Shown in pieces: positions 13,001-28,000 of a stretch of DNA of 64,000 bases. Made by a program: the position numbers and the translations under genes. The stretch comes from Caprimulgus europaeus (lineage: Eukaryota; Chordata; Aves; Caprimulgiformes; Caprimulgidae): the NCBI GenBank assembly GCA_907165065.1, contig OU015541.1, positions 11,108,501 through 11,172,500 on the forward strand. The letters run 5' to 3'. The first letter of the stretch is position 1. Each line of letters starts with the position of its first letter. The notes under the pieces were generated by a model that was not told the origin of the DNA, made no database searches, and was given only the letters and a program-made list of their open reading frames with translations.

Positions 13001-16000
13001 GCCTTCAAAAACCTAAAACCCATATGCTGTTACTGTGACTACATCTCCAGACATTTCAGACTGTGGAAGCAAAAATCTTCTGTGATGAAGAATTGATTCA
13101 GAAGCATTAGGAGCCACCCAGTGATCACGTGGGATGGGATAAAAGGGCAAAAGCTTAGCGGCATGTTCTACCCCTACCTCCTTTTCCAGTTACCACGCTG
13201 GGATCTGCCCACAAGGCTCACTTTTTGCATCCCTGACTAGTTCAAACAATAGCAAGATTGATTACTGGCAATTCTTATTTTTTCCACTGCAGACATGAGA
13301 TGGGAGGTCACAAAAACTTAACAAAAGGCAGCGAATGATTACACAGAATGATGACACAAAAGATGTCACACCCGCCTCGCTTGGAAACTGAGAAATACCA
13401 CATAAGATCAGAATGCCACTGTGGTTAAACCCTCCCAACTCTTTACCTCCAACCTGCTAATAAGGTCCCACTAAAGAGCTGGATGGACACAGATGGTGAC
13501 ATCACAGCATGATATACACTGGGCTTTTATTTTCCTGCCTTTACTAGGCTGCTATATTGGGCAAACATCATCTGTATTTTTCTTTCTGATTTAGAGACAA
13601 AACTCCTCAGCATAACCCACGGGATGTTTAGACTCGAGGCGAATCATGTCAAGCAGTGCAGGCAAACCTCCCCCCAACCACCAAACAGGCTGACAATGTA
13701 TTTTCTTCCTCTTCTGCAATCATTTCCTCACCCAACAGAAACCACTGCAGCCCCTTAGCCAGCATTAATACCTCCTTTGCTCAGATTTATGTTTTACAGT
13801 CTTCACTGGAGTCTCTACCTACCTTCTGGGTTATTTCTTTTTTATTTACTAGCTCTACAGCATTTCACAGCACCATCTGTAGAAGCAGGTAATGGTATTT
13901 TGCCTTGAACACCACAAATGCTATCCTTGCCCCACTCAGAGAACTTGTAACAGCATAAGGAGTCTGGTCTCAGACCTCCACTCGCCCATCTGAACACGTT
14001 TGTGCTGACCTGAAACGCCACCTGCTCCCTCAGTGTTATCTTTTTAAAACTAAAGGCAAACATCCAAGCCACCAGCATCCACACCACTTACTCATCATCT
14101 TCTCGAGGTCTCTTCAGGGGTTTGGAGTCCTCTTTAGGAGATGCATAAAACCCATCATCATCTGGTTCATCTTTAATACGTGGTGGACTACAAAGAGAAG
14201 CAAACAAAGGTGGTTCTAACGTCAAAGAGGGCATTTCTTGGAAACCAGCAACAACTCAGTTTTTAGGTTTCATCTGCACAATGGGCATGTCTCCCAGTCC
14301 TGGAATGTGTTGTCATCTTTAGACCCCAAAGCCCTGAGGTGTGAATATCCACAGACAGCAGGAGGGAGTCATTCAGTGCCCACCTATTTGCCCTTTCTCA
14401 AGCCACATCAAAATCAGCATCAACTGCTTAGACCTTGCTGTGTTTCCTTGAGGTTTTGAGTAAAAACTGTCACTTCCAGCACTTCCCAATACACTTAAAA
14501 CTGAAATGCATGCACATGTGCAGCCAAAGAGAAGACATTATTCAGTTTCAACTCAGTATCCTTACTAAGCCTGATAAGAGGGAAAAGATTACCAACTAAA
14601 CAAGGATTTGAAAGCTTCTCCCCCGAATCTTTGGCTGACTAAATACTGAGACATGTGAAAAACAGAAAAGGAAACGAAGATTTGTCAAAGTTAAATTGAT
14701 TAGTCTCTTTTCACTATCCTAACTGTGGGAAGCAAACAATCCTGTCCCTTTCAACAGGCCACAAATATTAAGCTCAACGTTTTCAGCCATAATGCCCCAA
14801 GACACCAGTAATATATATAGAAAAAAAAAGATTATGAGTGCAAGAGACTGCCCCTTTAAACAAACTCACTATTTCTAGATTTCACAGAAGCATTTCACAT
14901 ATCTTCATAAAGAAAAAGATGTCTCAAAGAGTTCAAAATTACATTTTGAAGCACCTAGCGCTGCTTCACTCAGGTAGCAAAAGTAACAGTGCCATCTTGG
15001 GCTTCCCTATTCATATTCAATCAGCAACTTCTACATCAAACTGACTCAGTCTCCAAGTCAACATGAGGATTCTGCAATTGGACACAGTGGGAGAAAAAAA
15101 CCCAGCATTCTGCTTTGTAGATCACACTCAGCAAGAGACATTCTGGAGTCTTATTTTAGCTGGTAATGCAGCCAGGAAGCAGAACAAGGCAGGTTGCTCT
15201 TTCACAGCTCTAAAGGCACTGCAGGGCTGGTAGATGCAGCTCAGGACAAACAGACACTGCAGCTCTAAGGAGCCATTTCTGTGGCATTGCCTGTGATTAA
15301 CTAAGACACAAGTCTGCAGCACGTAGACAGTTGCAAAACATCTATGGCAAATGAAGTATTTGTCCCATTTAATTTATTCTCCCTTCCAGGCAGAAATCTG
15401 GAACTACTGTTCATTAAGCTGCTGGGAATTTTATCTAGTCTATTTGAACACTGAAATGTTTCACAACTTTTTGTAATAGTGGAAAATAAAGTGTGATTAT
15501 ATTAAAAAAAGGAGCTATATGACCAAGTTGAACCTTGACTTGCATTGTTCCAAAGACTGTAACATTGCTCATCCTACCAAGCCTTAAGGAAGAAAATCAA
15601 AACCATCTGAAAGAAGACATTTTTCTTTGGTGAATTTGTAAAAGAACATTTCAGCAGGTAAAAAAGAAAATAGTTACTTTACTCTTAGCCATCTTTTGGC
15701 CCTGGAGAAGGCACAATTGCAATGACTCCTCCAGGCTTTCCTCTAACACAAAAAAATGCTCTTGGACCTAAAGTGGACCCAGTTGCCTTGATATGAGAAC
15801 ATCCAACTTCCCTGGTGAGATTAGCACATGCATGCAATTCTGCTGAGTAGTAGAGGCTGGAAAGAGTTATTATTAACTGTCCCCTACATCATGAAAAACC
15901 TAACCACCACTGCTTGCTATTTCCAGAGTATCCCCAAAAGGGCCTGGAGAGGGCGACTCTTCCCTGTGCCAAGCAGAACTACTTAGTTTGCATTTTTAAA

Positions 16001-19000
16001 TACGAGTAAGAAAATTAAACAGATGGAGGAACCCGTGTCAAGAGGGCACATTCAAAATATGCCAAGAATAACTTACCAGGCATGGCCTAGACAGGTGCCT
16101 TTTCCCAACCTCTCTGTGTCCAAAGAACATGGTAAGATTGGAAGGATTTGTTTTTTTGAAGTGGATTCATGAAACTGGACACATGATTGAAAACTTTCCT
16201 GGACTAACAGCTATGAACACATGCATCCACCACACCACAGACCTCCAGTAAGGCAGTGGAACAGATTTACCACCTTAAAAATAACCAATGGCTGGATTTA
16301 AACAGGTCACAAGAGATTTTAGTTGGTCAGCTACTAAGAAAAAGTACTTTTCTGTCAATTGCTCATTTCACATTTTTCATAAGACTATTTAGTGATGACT
16401 GATACAACAATTAAGTCCAGGAGGCTCTACTATTAGGAGGAATTTAGTAGAGTAGGACATGTAGGCATTTTCTGAAGGTACTTCTGATTTTACATGAGCA
16501 CCCTCCTTACTTGGTCACTCCTCTGCAAAGGCTTTGGGCTGTAGTCACTTAGAAGAGACACTCAGAAGCAATCTGGACTGTCTTTACAAAACCCTGTCTC
16601 CAGAAGACTGCCTGCAGGGTTCAAGTACCAATTTTACAACAGAGGTTCTTTCAACTCCAGCTACCAGTGTTGCCATAATTCAATCTGTCCTCAGCAGAAT
16701 TCAGCTACTTGGACAAACCCAGCATGTGCAGGCAGGTACCAGCTATTCTGCAGCTCTCATCTCCAGTTACTAGGCAGGTGGATCAATTACCAATCCTCCT
16801 AACTGAGAAGAAAAATTGTCTGAAGGGATCAAAAGCATTCCAATTTTTTCCCAAGACCAAGTGAGAGGAGTCAAACCCTGAGCACCCAAGAACAGCCAAA
16901 CTGCTACTTTTTCCAGATGACAGACGAGATTTCTTACCTGGAGAATCCATTTTCCTTTTCCTTCTTTATTTTTATATCACCAGAAGATGATTTCATCTGA
17001 AAAGCATAAAAAGTAGGAGCTGATTAGCACTGCCCAGAGCACCTTATGTTTTTCCAACATGCAGCACAGGCAGAATATTTTACTTGTGGAAGGAACCAAA
17101 GGGCACTGTGACTATATCTTCATCCCCTGTAGCCCTTAGTGACCTACAGGAAACACCAAAAAGGCAACATTTTCTACAAGTCTTAGTCAATTCAGTATTT
17201 TCTGGTCCTCCAACAGCTTCAATAGATTGGAGCCATACAGTTTGTCTGACTTGTCTATGTTTGTCCTTGCATGGAATGTGCAACCTGTTGTAGGGAACCT
17301 GTTTTAGCAGGGGGGTTGGACTAGAATATCTCCTGAGGTCCCTCCCAACCCCCACAACTCTGATTTTGTGATTCTGTAACAAACATGATATAAGTATTTT
17401 TCTCCCTTGTCTCTGAATCTAAGTTTGGCAAAAAGAAAAGTAACAGGGGAAAAAATGTGGAGCCAGTGAACACAATTCCACTGTGGAGTTGTTTCCATTC
17501 ACAGTATCTGCAGATAAAGCCCTTAGAAGTTCTATGCAGTGCTCCACAAAACAAGCCTCTGGGTCAGCACTGGGATAACTCTCTCCAGGTTGATAAAAAC
17601 GAAGCATAGGCCACATCTAACCCACTGAGTTTATATCACTCAGTAGCATAAACCAGAACCATCCTCTTGTTTCTCCCACACGAGACTCCTACCTTCTCTT
17701 CCTTTCTCTTCTCCTTGTCTTTATCTTTGTGTTTGTCTTTGTGTTTCTCTGAGCTGCCATCTTTGTGTTTGGTTTTCTCCTTGTCTTTGTGTTTCTTTTC
17801 CGAGGAATCTTTGTGCTCACTGCAAGACAAAAGAGTCTGTTTGCAGAAGGGAACACCAGGAGATTTGACCAGTGCAGACAACTTCTAGGGGTAGAGAGAC
17901 ACAGGTTTTGATAATTACAAACCCTACAAAATAAGAGATCACCTTAACAGGAAGATCCACCAGTCTCCTGCCATACATCATCCATTCTCCTCGGGAGGAA
18001 GAGGAACAGGAGGGGAACACACCACAAAACCACAGCCACCAAGCACTCCACTTCAGGAAAACCCCTGTTAGCCTGGACTGCTGAGGAAATCCACAGCTGC
18101 TACATTTAAAGCTCAACACTTTAGGTTGAATTCCCACTGTCTCTGCTTTTTCTTTCTTTCCTAGTCCAGGTAAAAGGTCATTGGAACAGAGCTGCCAATC
18201 CTGTCCATGCCCATGTCAGCTTCTGCTCAGACAACAGTTTGTCATTGTAGCAGCTCCCATCTCTGGAACTTAAAGAGAAAACCGCTGATCTCTATTATTC
18301 CCAAACAGATGGGAAAACCAGAGCAAACAGGATATGCAATGTCCTTGTGTTTATGCAAAGTCAAAGAGAAGAGGCAGGAATAACGCTGCAGTCCTCAGTC
18401 GGAGCTGTTTCATCACCTGTGCCTCACCAGCACGGCCAGGCCAGCTCTGCTTGGCTGAGATGAGTCTGGTGCTATGGATAACAGTATCGAGAGCTTAATA
18501 GCCAAAAGTTTTTACTCAGAACAGAGAAAAAATGCCCCAAAGGAGAGAAAAAAAAAAAAAGTTGACCTTTTAAAACTGTGTTTCTACCCCCTCCTGATTT
18601 CTGAGACATTTGGGTAAATTTAGATAACGTTTTCAAGTTTTTCTTATCAACCAGAAAGAACATAGCTGTTTTCAAATGAAAATGAGTTTTCTCTTGGAAA
18701 AACTTGACCCTTGCAGCCAGAAAGTGAGGAAACTCTCTCAGGAGACTCAAAAGACAGAACCTGCAAGGAGTAGGCGTAAGGATTAAGAGCACTGTTGTGG
18801 AAGCCAAGGAGCAAGCCTGTCAGTTTAACAGGCCTTCAATACACATTTATAAGGTTGTATAGACTCTCTGAGGTCACCCTGGGCTTAAGCCAGCCAAAGG
18901 CAAGGTGGAAATCAGGCTTTCTTCCACTGTGCATGCTTAGGGACCAAGCAAGCTGCCTTCCTCACGCTGGCAGGTCACGCTGCTCCTTCCTCAGCACTTG

Positions 19001-22000
19001 AGTCCCATCACTGCTGCTCTCTGGGACACACTCTGCTTCTCTTCAGGACTATGCAAGGCAAAGCTTTACCAGAATAGGCAGCTTCCTTATTTCAGTTATT
19101 TCAACACAACTGTGAGCCCAAACCAATCAGCCCTGAAAAACAGCAAACCTGGAACACCAGGTAAAGAGGGTGATTTTTAAAAAACATACACACTTCAAGT
19201 CTTCCTTCTGTCATAAAAAACACACTGCAAAAGGGTTGTGTGCTTGATGGCTACAGAAAGCAAGCAGCACATTAACCAGCTCCCATAAAGCTTGTGTGTG
19301 ATTAAGAGGAAGGCAACCACAGTCACAAATATGCCAACCCACACCCAGCTGCAGCATTGCAGAGTAAAGTCCAACGTGGAGGGTTTCAGAGCTTCACGTA
19401 ACACCAGCACGAATGGACCTGACCCTGCAAAAGGTCTCAATCACTCGAGCCCAGAGCAGCACACACTCCAATAAATACACACCAGCCTTTCCAGCCCAAG
19501 CAGCTAAAGCATCAAAATCCATCTCTGAAAAAAAAAAAAAAATCACTATACTCACATACTGTGTTGCATTAAAAGAGATCAGTGGGAAGAGAAACCAGTT
19601 TCATTTTAACTCTCTAGCAACCTCTGTACACTACATATAAAACTGTAAAGGAGTATTTCAACATTAAAAGGCAACTGGCACTCTAGAAATTCTTGTAGAT
19701 AGACACACAGCACCACATGTTGCCCATGAGTGAAGATTCAACAACTGCAGGCTATTCTTACCCAGCAGCTCGTGTTATGCACACTGTGAGATCAGGACAT
19801 GCAAGTACACACACAGAACATTCTGACACTGGATCTCGGAAACCCACGAGATGTCTGCTGCTCTGGCTCACATCTGACATCCCAGTTTCTGCACCCTCTT
19901 TATTCATCAGTATCTCAGACTCAAGACATCGATTTCATTTTCCTTTGTTCCAACTAGATCCATTGACTGTCTGAAAGCACAACCCCCACACATGTTTTTA
20001 ATCATTATTAAACTCAGGAAGGTCTGGAAATTCTGACTCGCTATCTTTTACTGTTGTCTGTATGCTAGGTACCCAATTTACCAAAGATTTAAGTTTTACA
20101 ATTACAAAGGTATATGGGATATATATATACAGGGTACATATATATACCCTGTATATATATACCCTTATCCTGTATACATATACACCCATATATATACATA
20201 TACAGGATATATATATGGGTATATATACAGGGAAAACCATAATGAACACACACACAAGGCTTAGACCCATTTTATTCCCTACAAGTCTGCTTCTGTCTAT
20301 TTTCTGACTCTTTCTTATTCTTTTTGGTATTTAAGTCCTACCTGAAATAACACGTGTTACTCAGACAACAATTTGCATCCTCAAAGCATGGCACACACTG
20401 CAATTGACGAGTTCTCTAAGGTAAAGTTCATGACAGTGTCTGTTGCTTGGAACAGCAAAAAAAAGAAAAATAGAAGGAGTTTTAAGTTTTCAAAAGCACC
20501 ATATTCATTCTCACCAGTAGCCAAAGGCACTAGCTTTCAATATGTCACTGGTAGAGCCCTAGGATATAACAAGTGACTAAAAGCAGATTAATCGATGACA
20601 ATCGACATCTGCAAAGCTAATATTGAAGAAATAAAATCTCATTGGCCTAGGGAAGCAGTGACAATTTTTGTGCATGTTGAATGCTTACAGACTACAGCTG
20701 GAATAAAAAAGTGTTAAAAACTTTGGCTGGCTCAAGCAGCTGAGATAAGATCCCTCTCCAAAAAGGGTAAGGAGCCACCACTGAAAAGCTGCTGTGCAAT
20801 CTAGGCTGAAGCTCAGATTTTTCAGCACCAGAGTCAGAATTAAGAAGTCTGGATTCCTGACTCAGTCTTAGTTGTTGGGTGCTTTTTAAAGTTTTATTTC
20901 TATTTTTTTAATCACAAGACTATCCTTCCCCTTTGCTCTGCAGCAAGCAGTAAGATTTCTCACCAAAGCAGTGTGGGCTCAGATAACCCAAGGAAACTGT
21001 CTTCAGTTTCACTATGTAGCTTCACTTTAAAACAACAGTACTGGTGGCCAGCCCCAGCCCCTGAGGTCCTGCTGGCTCCTGGTACGTGACTGGAAGAAAT
21101 TCCCCAGATAAAAATCTGATTTCATGTGCTACTTAAATTTTTCCTTCATTTATAAGCAGACTGCTTGTCAGTCCTCCATATTTCTAAACACTGGATCATA
21201 GCTCTGACTTCAGCAATTCAGTCTAAAATTTTCTGACACAGGCAGTGATGAATGCATGTGCCCTTCTTCCCTAGGAGAGCCCAAAATCTGCACCTCAGAA
21301 CAGCTTGTTTGGAAATGAGCTGGTAACAAAGGCCTCAAGCAATAATCCTGAGAAGAGCAACTTTTTTTTCCTCCAAAGGCAAAGCAAGTTGCAGAGATAT
21401 TAACTACAGTCAGCAAGCTGAGCAGCTTTGGTCTTTCATTTGGCTAAGATACTTCCTCCAGGGAAACACAATTTAACCACCACACTAATCTCAAAAGGAA
21501 AGAGAAGGCAACAGGGTGCCAGCCTTACCCTGATGAGGAGGTTTCAGCCTTCTATCAGAAAGCTATTTCCAGACAACCCCAAAGCTATTATTAGGAGAGA
21601 CTGGGAACAATTTAAAGATCAGAATTCTGTCTTCCTGTCTGATTCAAAACTGAAAATCACTTTTCTTTAAACGTACCAAACAAAAAGGCCTCAAGATCGC
21701 ATGCACCCAGATAATTTTATCCTGAATTCATGTCTGAGAGCGCTGTGGATCCTTTGTTACGTTTGCTACACATACCCCTCTGCCAATAAGTCACCCTGAA
21801 GTCAGTGAAGTAGGACAGCAAAAGATAGAGGGAAGCTTCAGCACAAGCTAGCCTGAAAAGAGGACGACTGGCTCATAAAACAGCCGTTCACAATCTGCTT
21901 CAGAAACACCCAGCTCTGCTGACAAAGTAAGATCTTCCTTTTCACCCAGACCATGATGGTTGAACCACTGTAGGGGCACTCAGGAGTTTTACACCTCTGA

Positions 22001-25000
22001 AGGTGTTTAATGATGACAACCTGCACTGTTCTTTCTAAGGTAAGAAAATACAGCAGGACACCACATGGGAATACAACAAGAACCTGGGAACACAACATCT
22101 AGAGACGTATCGTGGTCCGGGCTTAGCTCAGACAAAGGCGAGATGAGCAGAAATGCATCTCCTGAAGCACTACAGCCTTTCTGCTAGCTTCCTTACTGTC
22201 TTTTGTTTATACTTCTAGTGTGAACAAGGACACATGAAGGCCCTGGAGAGCTCAGACTAAAGCACATGAAGCAGTAAATGCCCCAGAAGAAGCCATCTCC
22301 CTTGAAAGCACGGCTGTATTCCCAGCGAGGGTGCCTGCAGGAGGACAGGAGGGAGGAGAGGGAGAGGAGGGGAGAGGAGGCACCTGGCAGCAGCTGCTCA
22401 GGCTCTGATGATCACATGGGGAAGTCACAAGTGGAAAGTGTTTCCAGAGAATGGCAGATGTGCAGATCACAGCTTCCTCCTTCAAACTGCCACAGCTCTG
22501 CAGTAATTTAACACCGCATTCTTCAGGTGCCGTTTATGTGCGTTAATAATCCCTTCCCAGGCCCTTTCCATTCCAGCTTCAGAATCACAAGCTGGGAAGG
22601 ATGCTTTAGCTGAAGTGTCTCTTATTTCCTCTCTCTCATGTTCTCAGCTGTAATTAGCTCGTGACTGGGAATCTGCTACTAGCAAGCACCGGAGCCTGCT
22701 GCAAACGGAGCTTCGCTTGCCGACTTCAGGAGCTGCCACAACGCAAGTGAAGCGTAAAAGAACAGGGAGCTGTGATTGCAGTGAAATCTAAAACACAGGA
22801 GGGACAGAGCGTAGGCTCCGCAGGCCGTGGCTGCTCTGACGTAACGCAGTGTTCATGGCAAACCCTGATCATGCTCAGGTGAACGCAGACCAAGGAAGGG
22901 CTGACTGTGCAGGGAGCAGTGCAGAAACAAGGCACACCAGCAAAGGACAAGTTTTCAGCTGGCTTGCAGTATTTTATGCTCACTGTTAGAGGGTTATCAT
23001 ATGGTATTGCAGGGAATGAACACGTGAGCCTCAATGTTCTGCTGGGATTTCAGAAATACAATTCAAAAAACCTGAAATTGCTTTTCCCGGAGTTGAAAGG
23101 AGACTTTTCACCATTTTACACAGATCATAGATCAAGCCTTCAGCTAGAGGAACAAGATAAAAAGCTGGATTAATCAACAGCTGGTAGAAATATTAGAAAG
23201 CAGGATAATATTTGCACATTGAGACAAGGATTGGGTTTAGCATGCACTTCCTAGGGATGGGCAAGAATCAGGTGTACTACTAAATGAAAAGTGGAAAGTT
23301 TTACTCCTGGAAGGCAGCGTCGCATTAGAAAGCTGATCAAGGTGAACTGTGCACTTAAATGGGGAATAAAACCAAAACCACCCGCACCAGGGAACAGAGG
23401 GTGCCAAAATCTTTTTTAAAATTGCTTTTTTCCCTCTGTCAGATATCCCTGCTCCCAATACACACACTCCTCAGCAGTGCGGGATCACATCATAAATCAG
23501 AGCAGGTATGCAAGAATCTGAACTGAAATTCATCCTCACGACTAGCAAACGCCTGGAATCTGTGTTTTTCCTACCAAAACCATAAAACTTTGAAGATGCC
23601 ACTGAAGATCAGGTCTATAAATCCCTCATGTGTTCCACGCTTCTGCTCATCTCAAGCTGTGATCACAAGAGATTTGGTAACGGAGGATACAGGCATTCTG
23701 ACAGATTTCTCTTCCTGCAGCTCAGCTGCTTGTCACACTGACAGCACGGATCAGTGCTGCAGGAGCAGCCTCTTTACTCCCATTCCCTGTCACAGCCATT
23801 TCTGCACTCTTCACTCTCCTGGCAGCCCACACTCCACGCACAAAGCCCAAGACACCTGGCAGAAAGACACTTGTTACTGCAAACACTTCTAAACCAATCT
23901 CTACCAAGTCTTGGCTTCACAGGACCCATTATTTCATTATTTTACACTGTCTACTTGTTTGAAAAGCTCGTCTCCCACAGATCACAAACCTACTGCCACA
24001 TTAGATTTGTTTATTTTTATTTTTATTTTTTTTTAGCCACTGACATTTATATTTAATGGGTATCAGACTTGCTTTTGCAGATCAGCAAGTACAGGGCTGA
24101 GAAGAGGAGCAAAAGAAAACACTTTGATAGAAATTGCTTGATAGCAATGTGGATTTATTCTTTGATACGGCTTTTTCTTAAGTGGGCTTTGTATTTTCTC
24201 TCCTTGAGGGGTGACAGAAAGATCTGAGGCATACAAATGTTCTCTCCTAGTTTACTACAGCTGTAAATGAGTGGTTGAGATACAAAAGTGTCATCTTGTG
24301 AGTGGGAGAGGAGGAAAGCAAGAAGTAAAATTAAGTTCTAGATACCACTCCACACACTTCTGCCATATGAAATCAAAATTATCTATTTTAGGTATTTCTG
24401 AGACTTATCTTGGCAATTTAGAGCCTTCAAAGTCTGGATACAAGAAACATTTATTCTCCTGCATTTGTTCTTCTGCCTTCTTGATGCAGGTTTTTTTAAA
24501 AAGCCTTTTTTAAGTACAGGGCAGGAAATGAAATTGTCAAACTATTTATTACAGGCAGACATAAAGATGATCTACTTCAAACACAAGCAGACAATGCTCT
24601 TAACTGCACCCAATGTCTGAGGCAGCACTCTGCTTCTCAGAACACAATTAGAGGACTCTTCACACACTCCACATAAAAGCCACAGAGGTACAAATCCACG
24701 TTTCACTGACAACAATGGCTTGGATTTCTGCTAAAGCACTGCTCAACCTCTTGAGAATTATCAAAGATACAGCACATCTTGTGCAATAACAGAGCAGCTT
24801 TTCTGAAAATTTACATGCAATTTTATTAATCTAAGATAAACTTTTCTAAAGGATTCATTTTTCAATTTTAGCAGTAGGTGACAGGCTTTTATCAAGTGCT
24901 TTAAAAATTCCCCATACAGGTAAAAACCATTAGCAAATTCCACATTCTTATTTTGGAAATTTTTTGTTTAAGCTCTAATGGAGTAATGGCTATTTTTCAC

Positions 25001-28000
25001 TTGTTTTTCATTGTCAAAGGAGAAGCTTCAGTACAAACAGGCAGGTGTTTTTCCTTCAAAATGTTTCTCTGAAGAAATATCTCCTATCAAAATGGCTGTC
25101 TCCATCCTCAGCAGGACAGAGGCTCTCTGAGATCTGCTGCAGTGCCCTGCAATTGGTTCCAGCTGATGTTTTTGCTGCAGATGGGACATGTTGGATGGTC
25201 ACAGCGGAGGGACAGTGACATGGCAGCACTGCTGCGGGCTCAGTTTGGATGGAGCACTTCATCACCTTTGTTTATAAAGGCAAGACCTTCAACCCAAGTA
25301 GAGTCTTTAGAACAAGTTGCCATGAGACAGGGAGCAACCATGAAAATATCTTAGAGCACACAGAGGTTCACTGCTTACCTCGCTGCAAAGGGCTGTTGAA
25401 CTTAAAGGAGTTTTATTTTACAAAGAGACAAGTGTTGTAAATTTGCTGCTGACTAGCTGCTGCCAGTGCTATGCTACCTAGCAGATACTACCCCAAAAAT
25501 AAAACACACCTAAGGTGGCCCTTCAAGGTGAAAAACAGATGAGAAAGTAACTGCTTTTTGAAAGAAACTCATGCTACAGAGAGCGTGATGAAAATGGATT
25601 CATAACTATTTGATTTCATTGTCAAAACGGATGCAAATGTGTCACCAAGGAAAACTGTCCTAGATGCACACTTGAAAAACTTGGAAACATCATTTTCTAA
25701 CCTGGCTGAAAAACTTCCAAGCCAGGAGTTTCCACTGGTTTTGAACCCATTTGCTGACTTTCTCAGTCAGCTAGCAGGCACAACGGGCTGGCACCAGGGA
25801 GGAAGGACATTTACCAGCCCCGAGTCCAGAAAACCCTTTGCCCAAGCAGTGGATGGGTTGGAAAATGAGTATCCCAGTTCAGTGAGCACAGCTGACAATG
25901 CACTTCTCCATCTGCATGGACACTTCTGTGTGAGGAATCTTTTCCAGTGACACACATTACAACCACGTATCAAACTGGACCCAGAAGCAGCCCTTTGGAG
26001 GGCTCTATCACCAAGGCCTAAGTCAAGATTTTCCAAACTGATGAAGCCTAGGCAACCACAGAACCCTCACTCTTCTCCCAACAACAACCCTGCTTTGGGT
26101 CCTGTAGTATCACAGCTGAGAGCCCTTGTGAAAGAGCACAATTTCCCAGTACTTCCCCACAAAGCTGTTTCTTCTCCTCCCACTGCTGGCAAAATTAAAA
26201 GCTATTAAACATGGCCAAGTGACCAAATACCCCCTTCCCCTCCCTGGTACAGCCCACCTGCTCGGCAGGACAACAGTGATGGACACTGGGCAGTCACACA
26301 GGCCATCCTAAAATTCAGACTTCTCCATTCATCCTGGCTGTGTCCAGGAAATAATTTTGGTACAGTGACCACAGTAATGGAGCCCCAAGTGAAACAGCTT
26401 GATTCAGCCCTTCCCAGTCCTGCCCCATAGCTCACCAGTCTGACCTCTGCCATCCTCAGATTCATACCTTCCATGTGAACGCTTGGCAGGCAACTGGCCA
26501 CAAATATGTGCTCCATTCAGGTCCTTCCAGCAGCTCCCCTCCAAGCAATTCCCTGCTCACTACAGACCTTTCTCCACCTCTACCCCCATGCTGTGAGCTG
26601 CTGGGCTCTCTCTGTCACAAGACAATAGCTACCTAAACCTAATCCTCACAGACACAACTTACATTTATGGAATTACATGGATGACAACTGAATCAAAGGA
26701 TTTAGGGGGAAAATCCTTCAGTTTCAATTATGTTATTTCTAAAAGGTTTGTCTTAGAAGTCATCTGGCTTTACACAGCAAGCAGCCATGTCCCCTGTGCA
26801 CGACTGAGCAGGAACAGGGCAGTGAGGTTTTTGGAGCACTCCTGAAGGAGGGATCTAACCAGAGCACTGCACGTGTGTCCACGTACACCATCTTCCCTGA
26901 GTACCACCTTCCAGAGCAGAGCTCATGATTCAGCACTGCAATACTTTCATTTTTAAGGTGTCAGGTTTGAAAAGCAGAAAGCACACTATGGGAAACTTTT
27001 GCAAGCTGTGAACTCAGCCTGGAAAAGTGAAGTTCCACCTTGTGTAGGGGCCTGAGGGGCAAAGCAATGTTATTTAATGTCTCAACAAAACACACCTTGA
27101 ACAAAACCTGGTGGAGGCATGCACTCAGTCATGCCATCCACACAGGTGTACCCTGTTATGAGACTCAAAGATGCACTATACTGTGTTCACAGGACAAATG
27201 AACAATTAACAGATAAATGAAAGTGATTGGAAGCTTCAGGCACAGTGCCTAGAAAACATGATGCCTTCCTCACAGGGATTTCAAGGCAACACTGTAGGGA
27301 GGAAGGAATTACTTCAAGATAAACCATGATTACATATCATCTCATGAGCTACACCTCAGAAAACACATTAGCCATTCTTATCTCCTTTCCACTGTTCTGG
27401 TATTTATTGTTTTCACAATCAGCAGCATACAGCTTCAAGTCATACGCCATAATTTGTTATTCCAGTTAAAAATACACTGACCATTTCCAACTCCTACACA
27501 AACAAGGTCAAATCATTAATGAATTCTGGAAATTTAAAGATAGAGCTTACATTACTCCTTACAAAAGGATGTACTTTGCTAAGATTGCAGGAAAATGGTT
27601 TTTCAAGTGAAGCAATGAACATCTGGAAATGCAAGACACTCAATTTTGGGGTGCATGCTTGAAGATCAGAAAAAGGAAAATCATAAATCAAGGCAATACA
27701 GATATGTGAACAAAGAAGAGTGCAAACAATGTGTCCAAAGCATTTCATCTTTGCTGTGGAAGCCAGTAAATGCTGCAAGGTATTTGGCCTAGATTTTTCC
27801 CCCCTCATCAACCATTTACTTTCAAAAAAAGAAAGAAAAAAAAAAAAGAAACATATTATGGAGCAGTAAAGTTGTGTAACTTCTCAAAAGGTCACAGAAA
27901 ATTCAAATAAACTGCAACCCCAATAAAAGAAAACCACTGCTCAGCACAGACTCCTCCTTTCCATGCTTCTTTTTAATATAAATTATTGTTAACACAAGCT

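Noticed and set aside
25639-25950. 103-codon ORF with a protein-like look in intron 3
   Set aside because: I could not relate it to any family and it has no supporting context; a protein search would be decisive.
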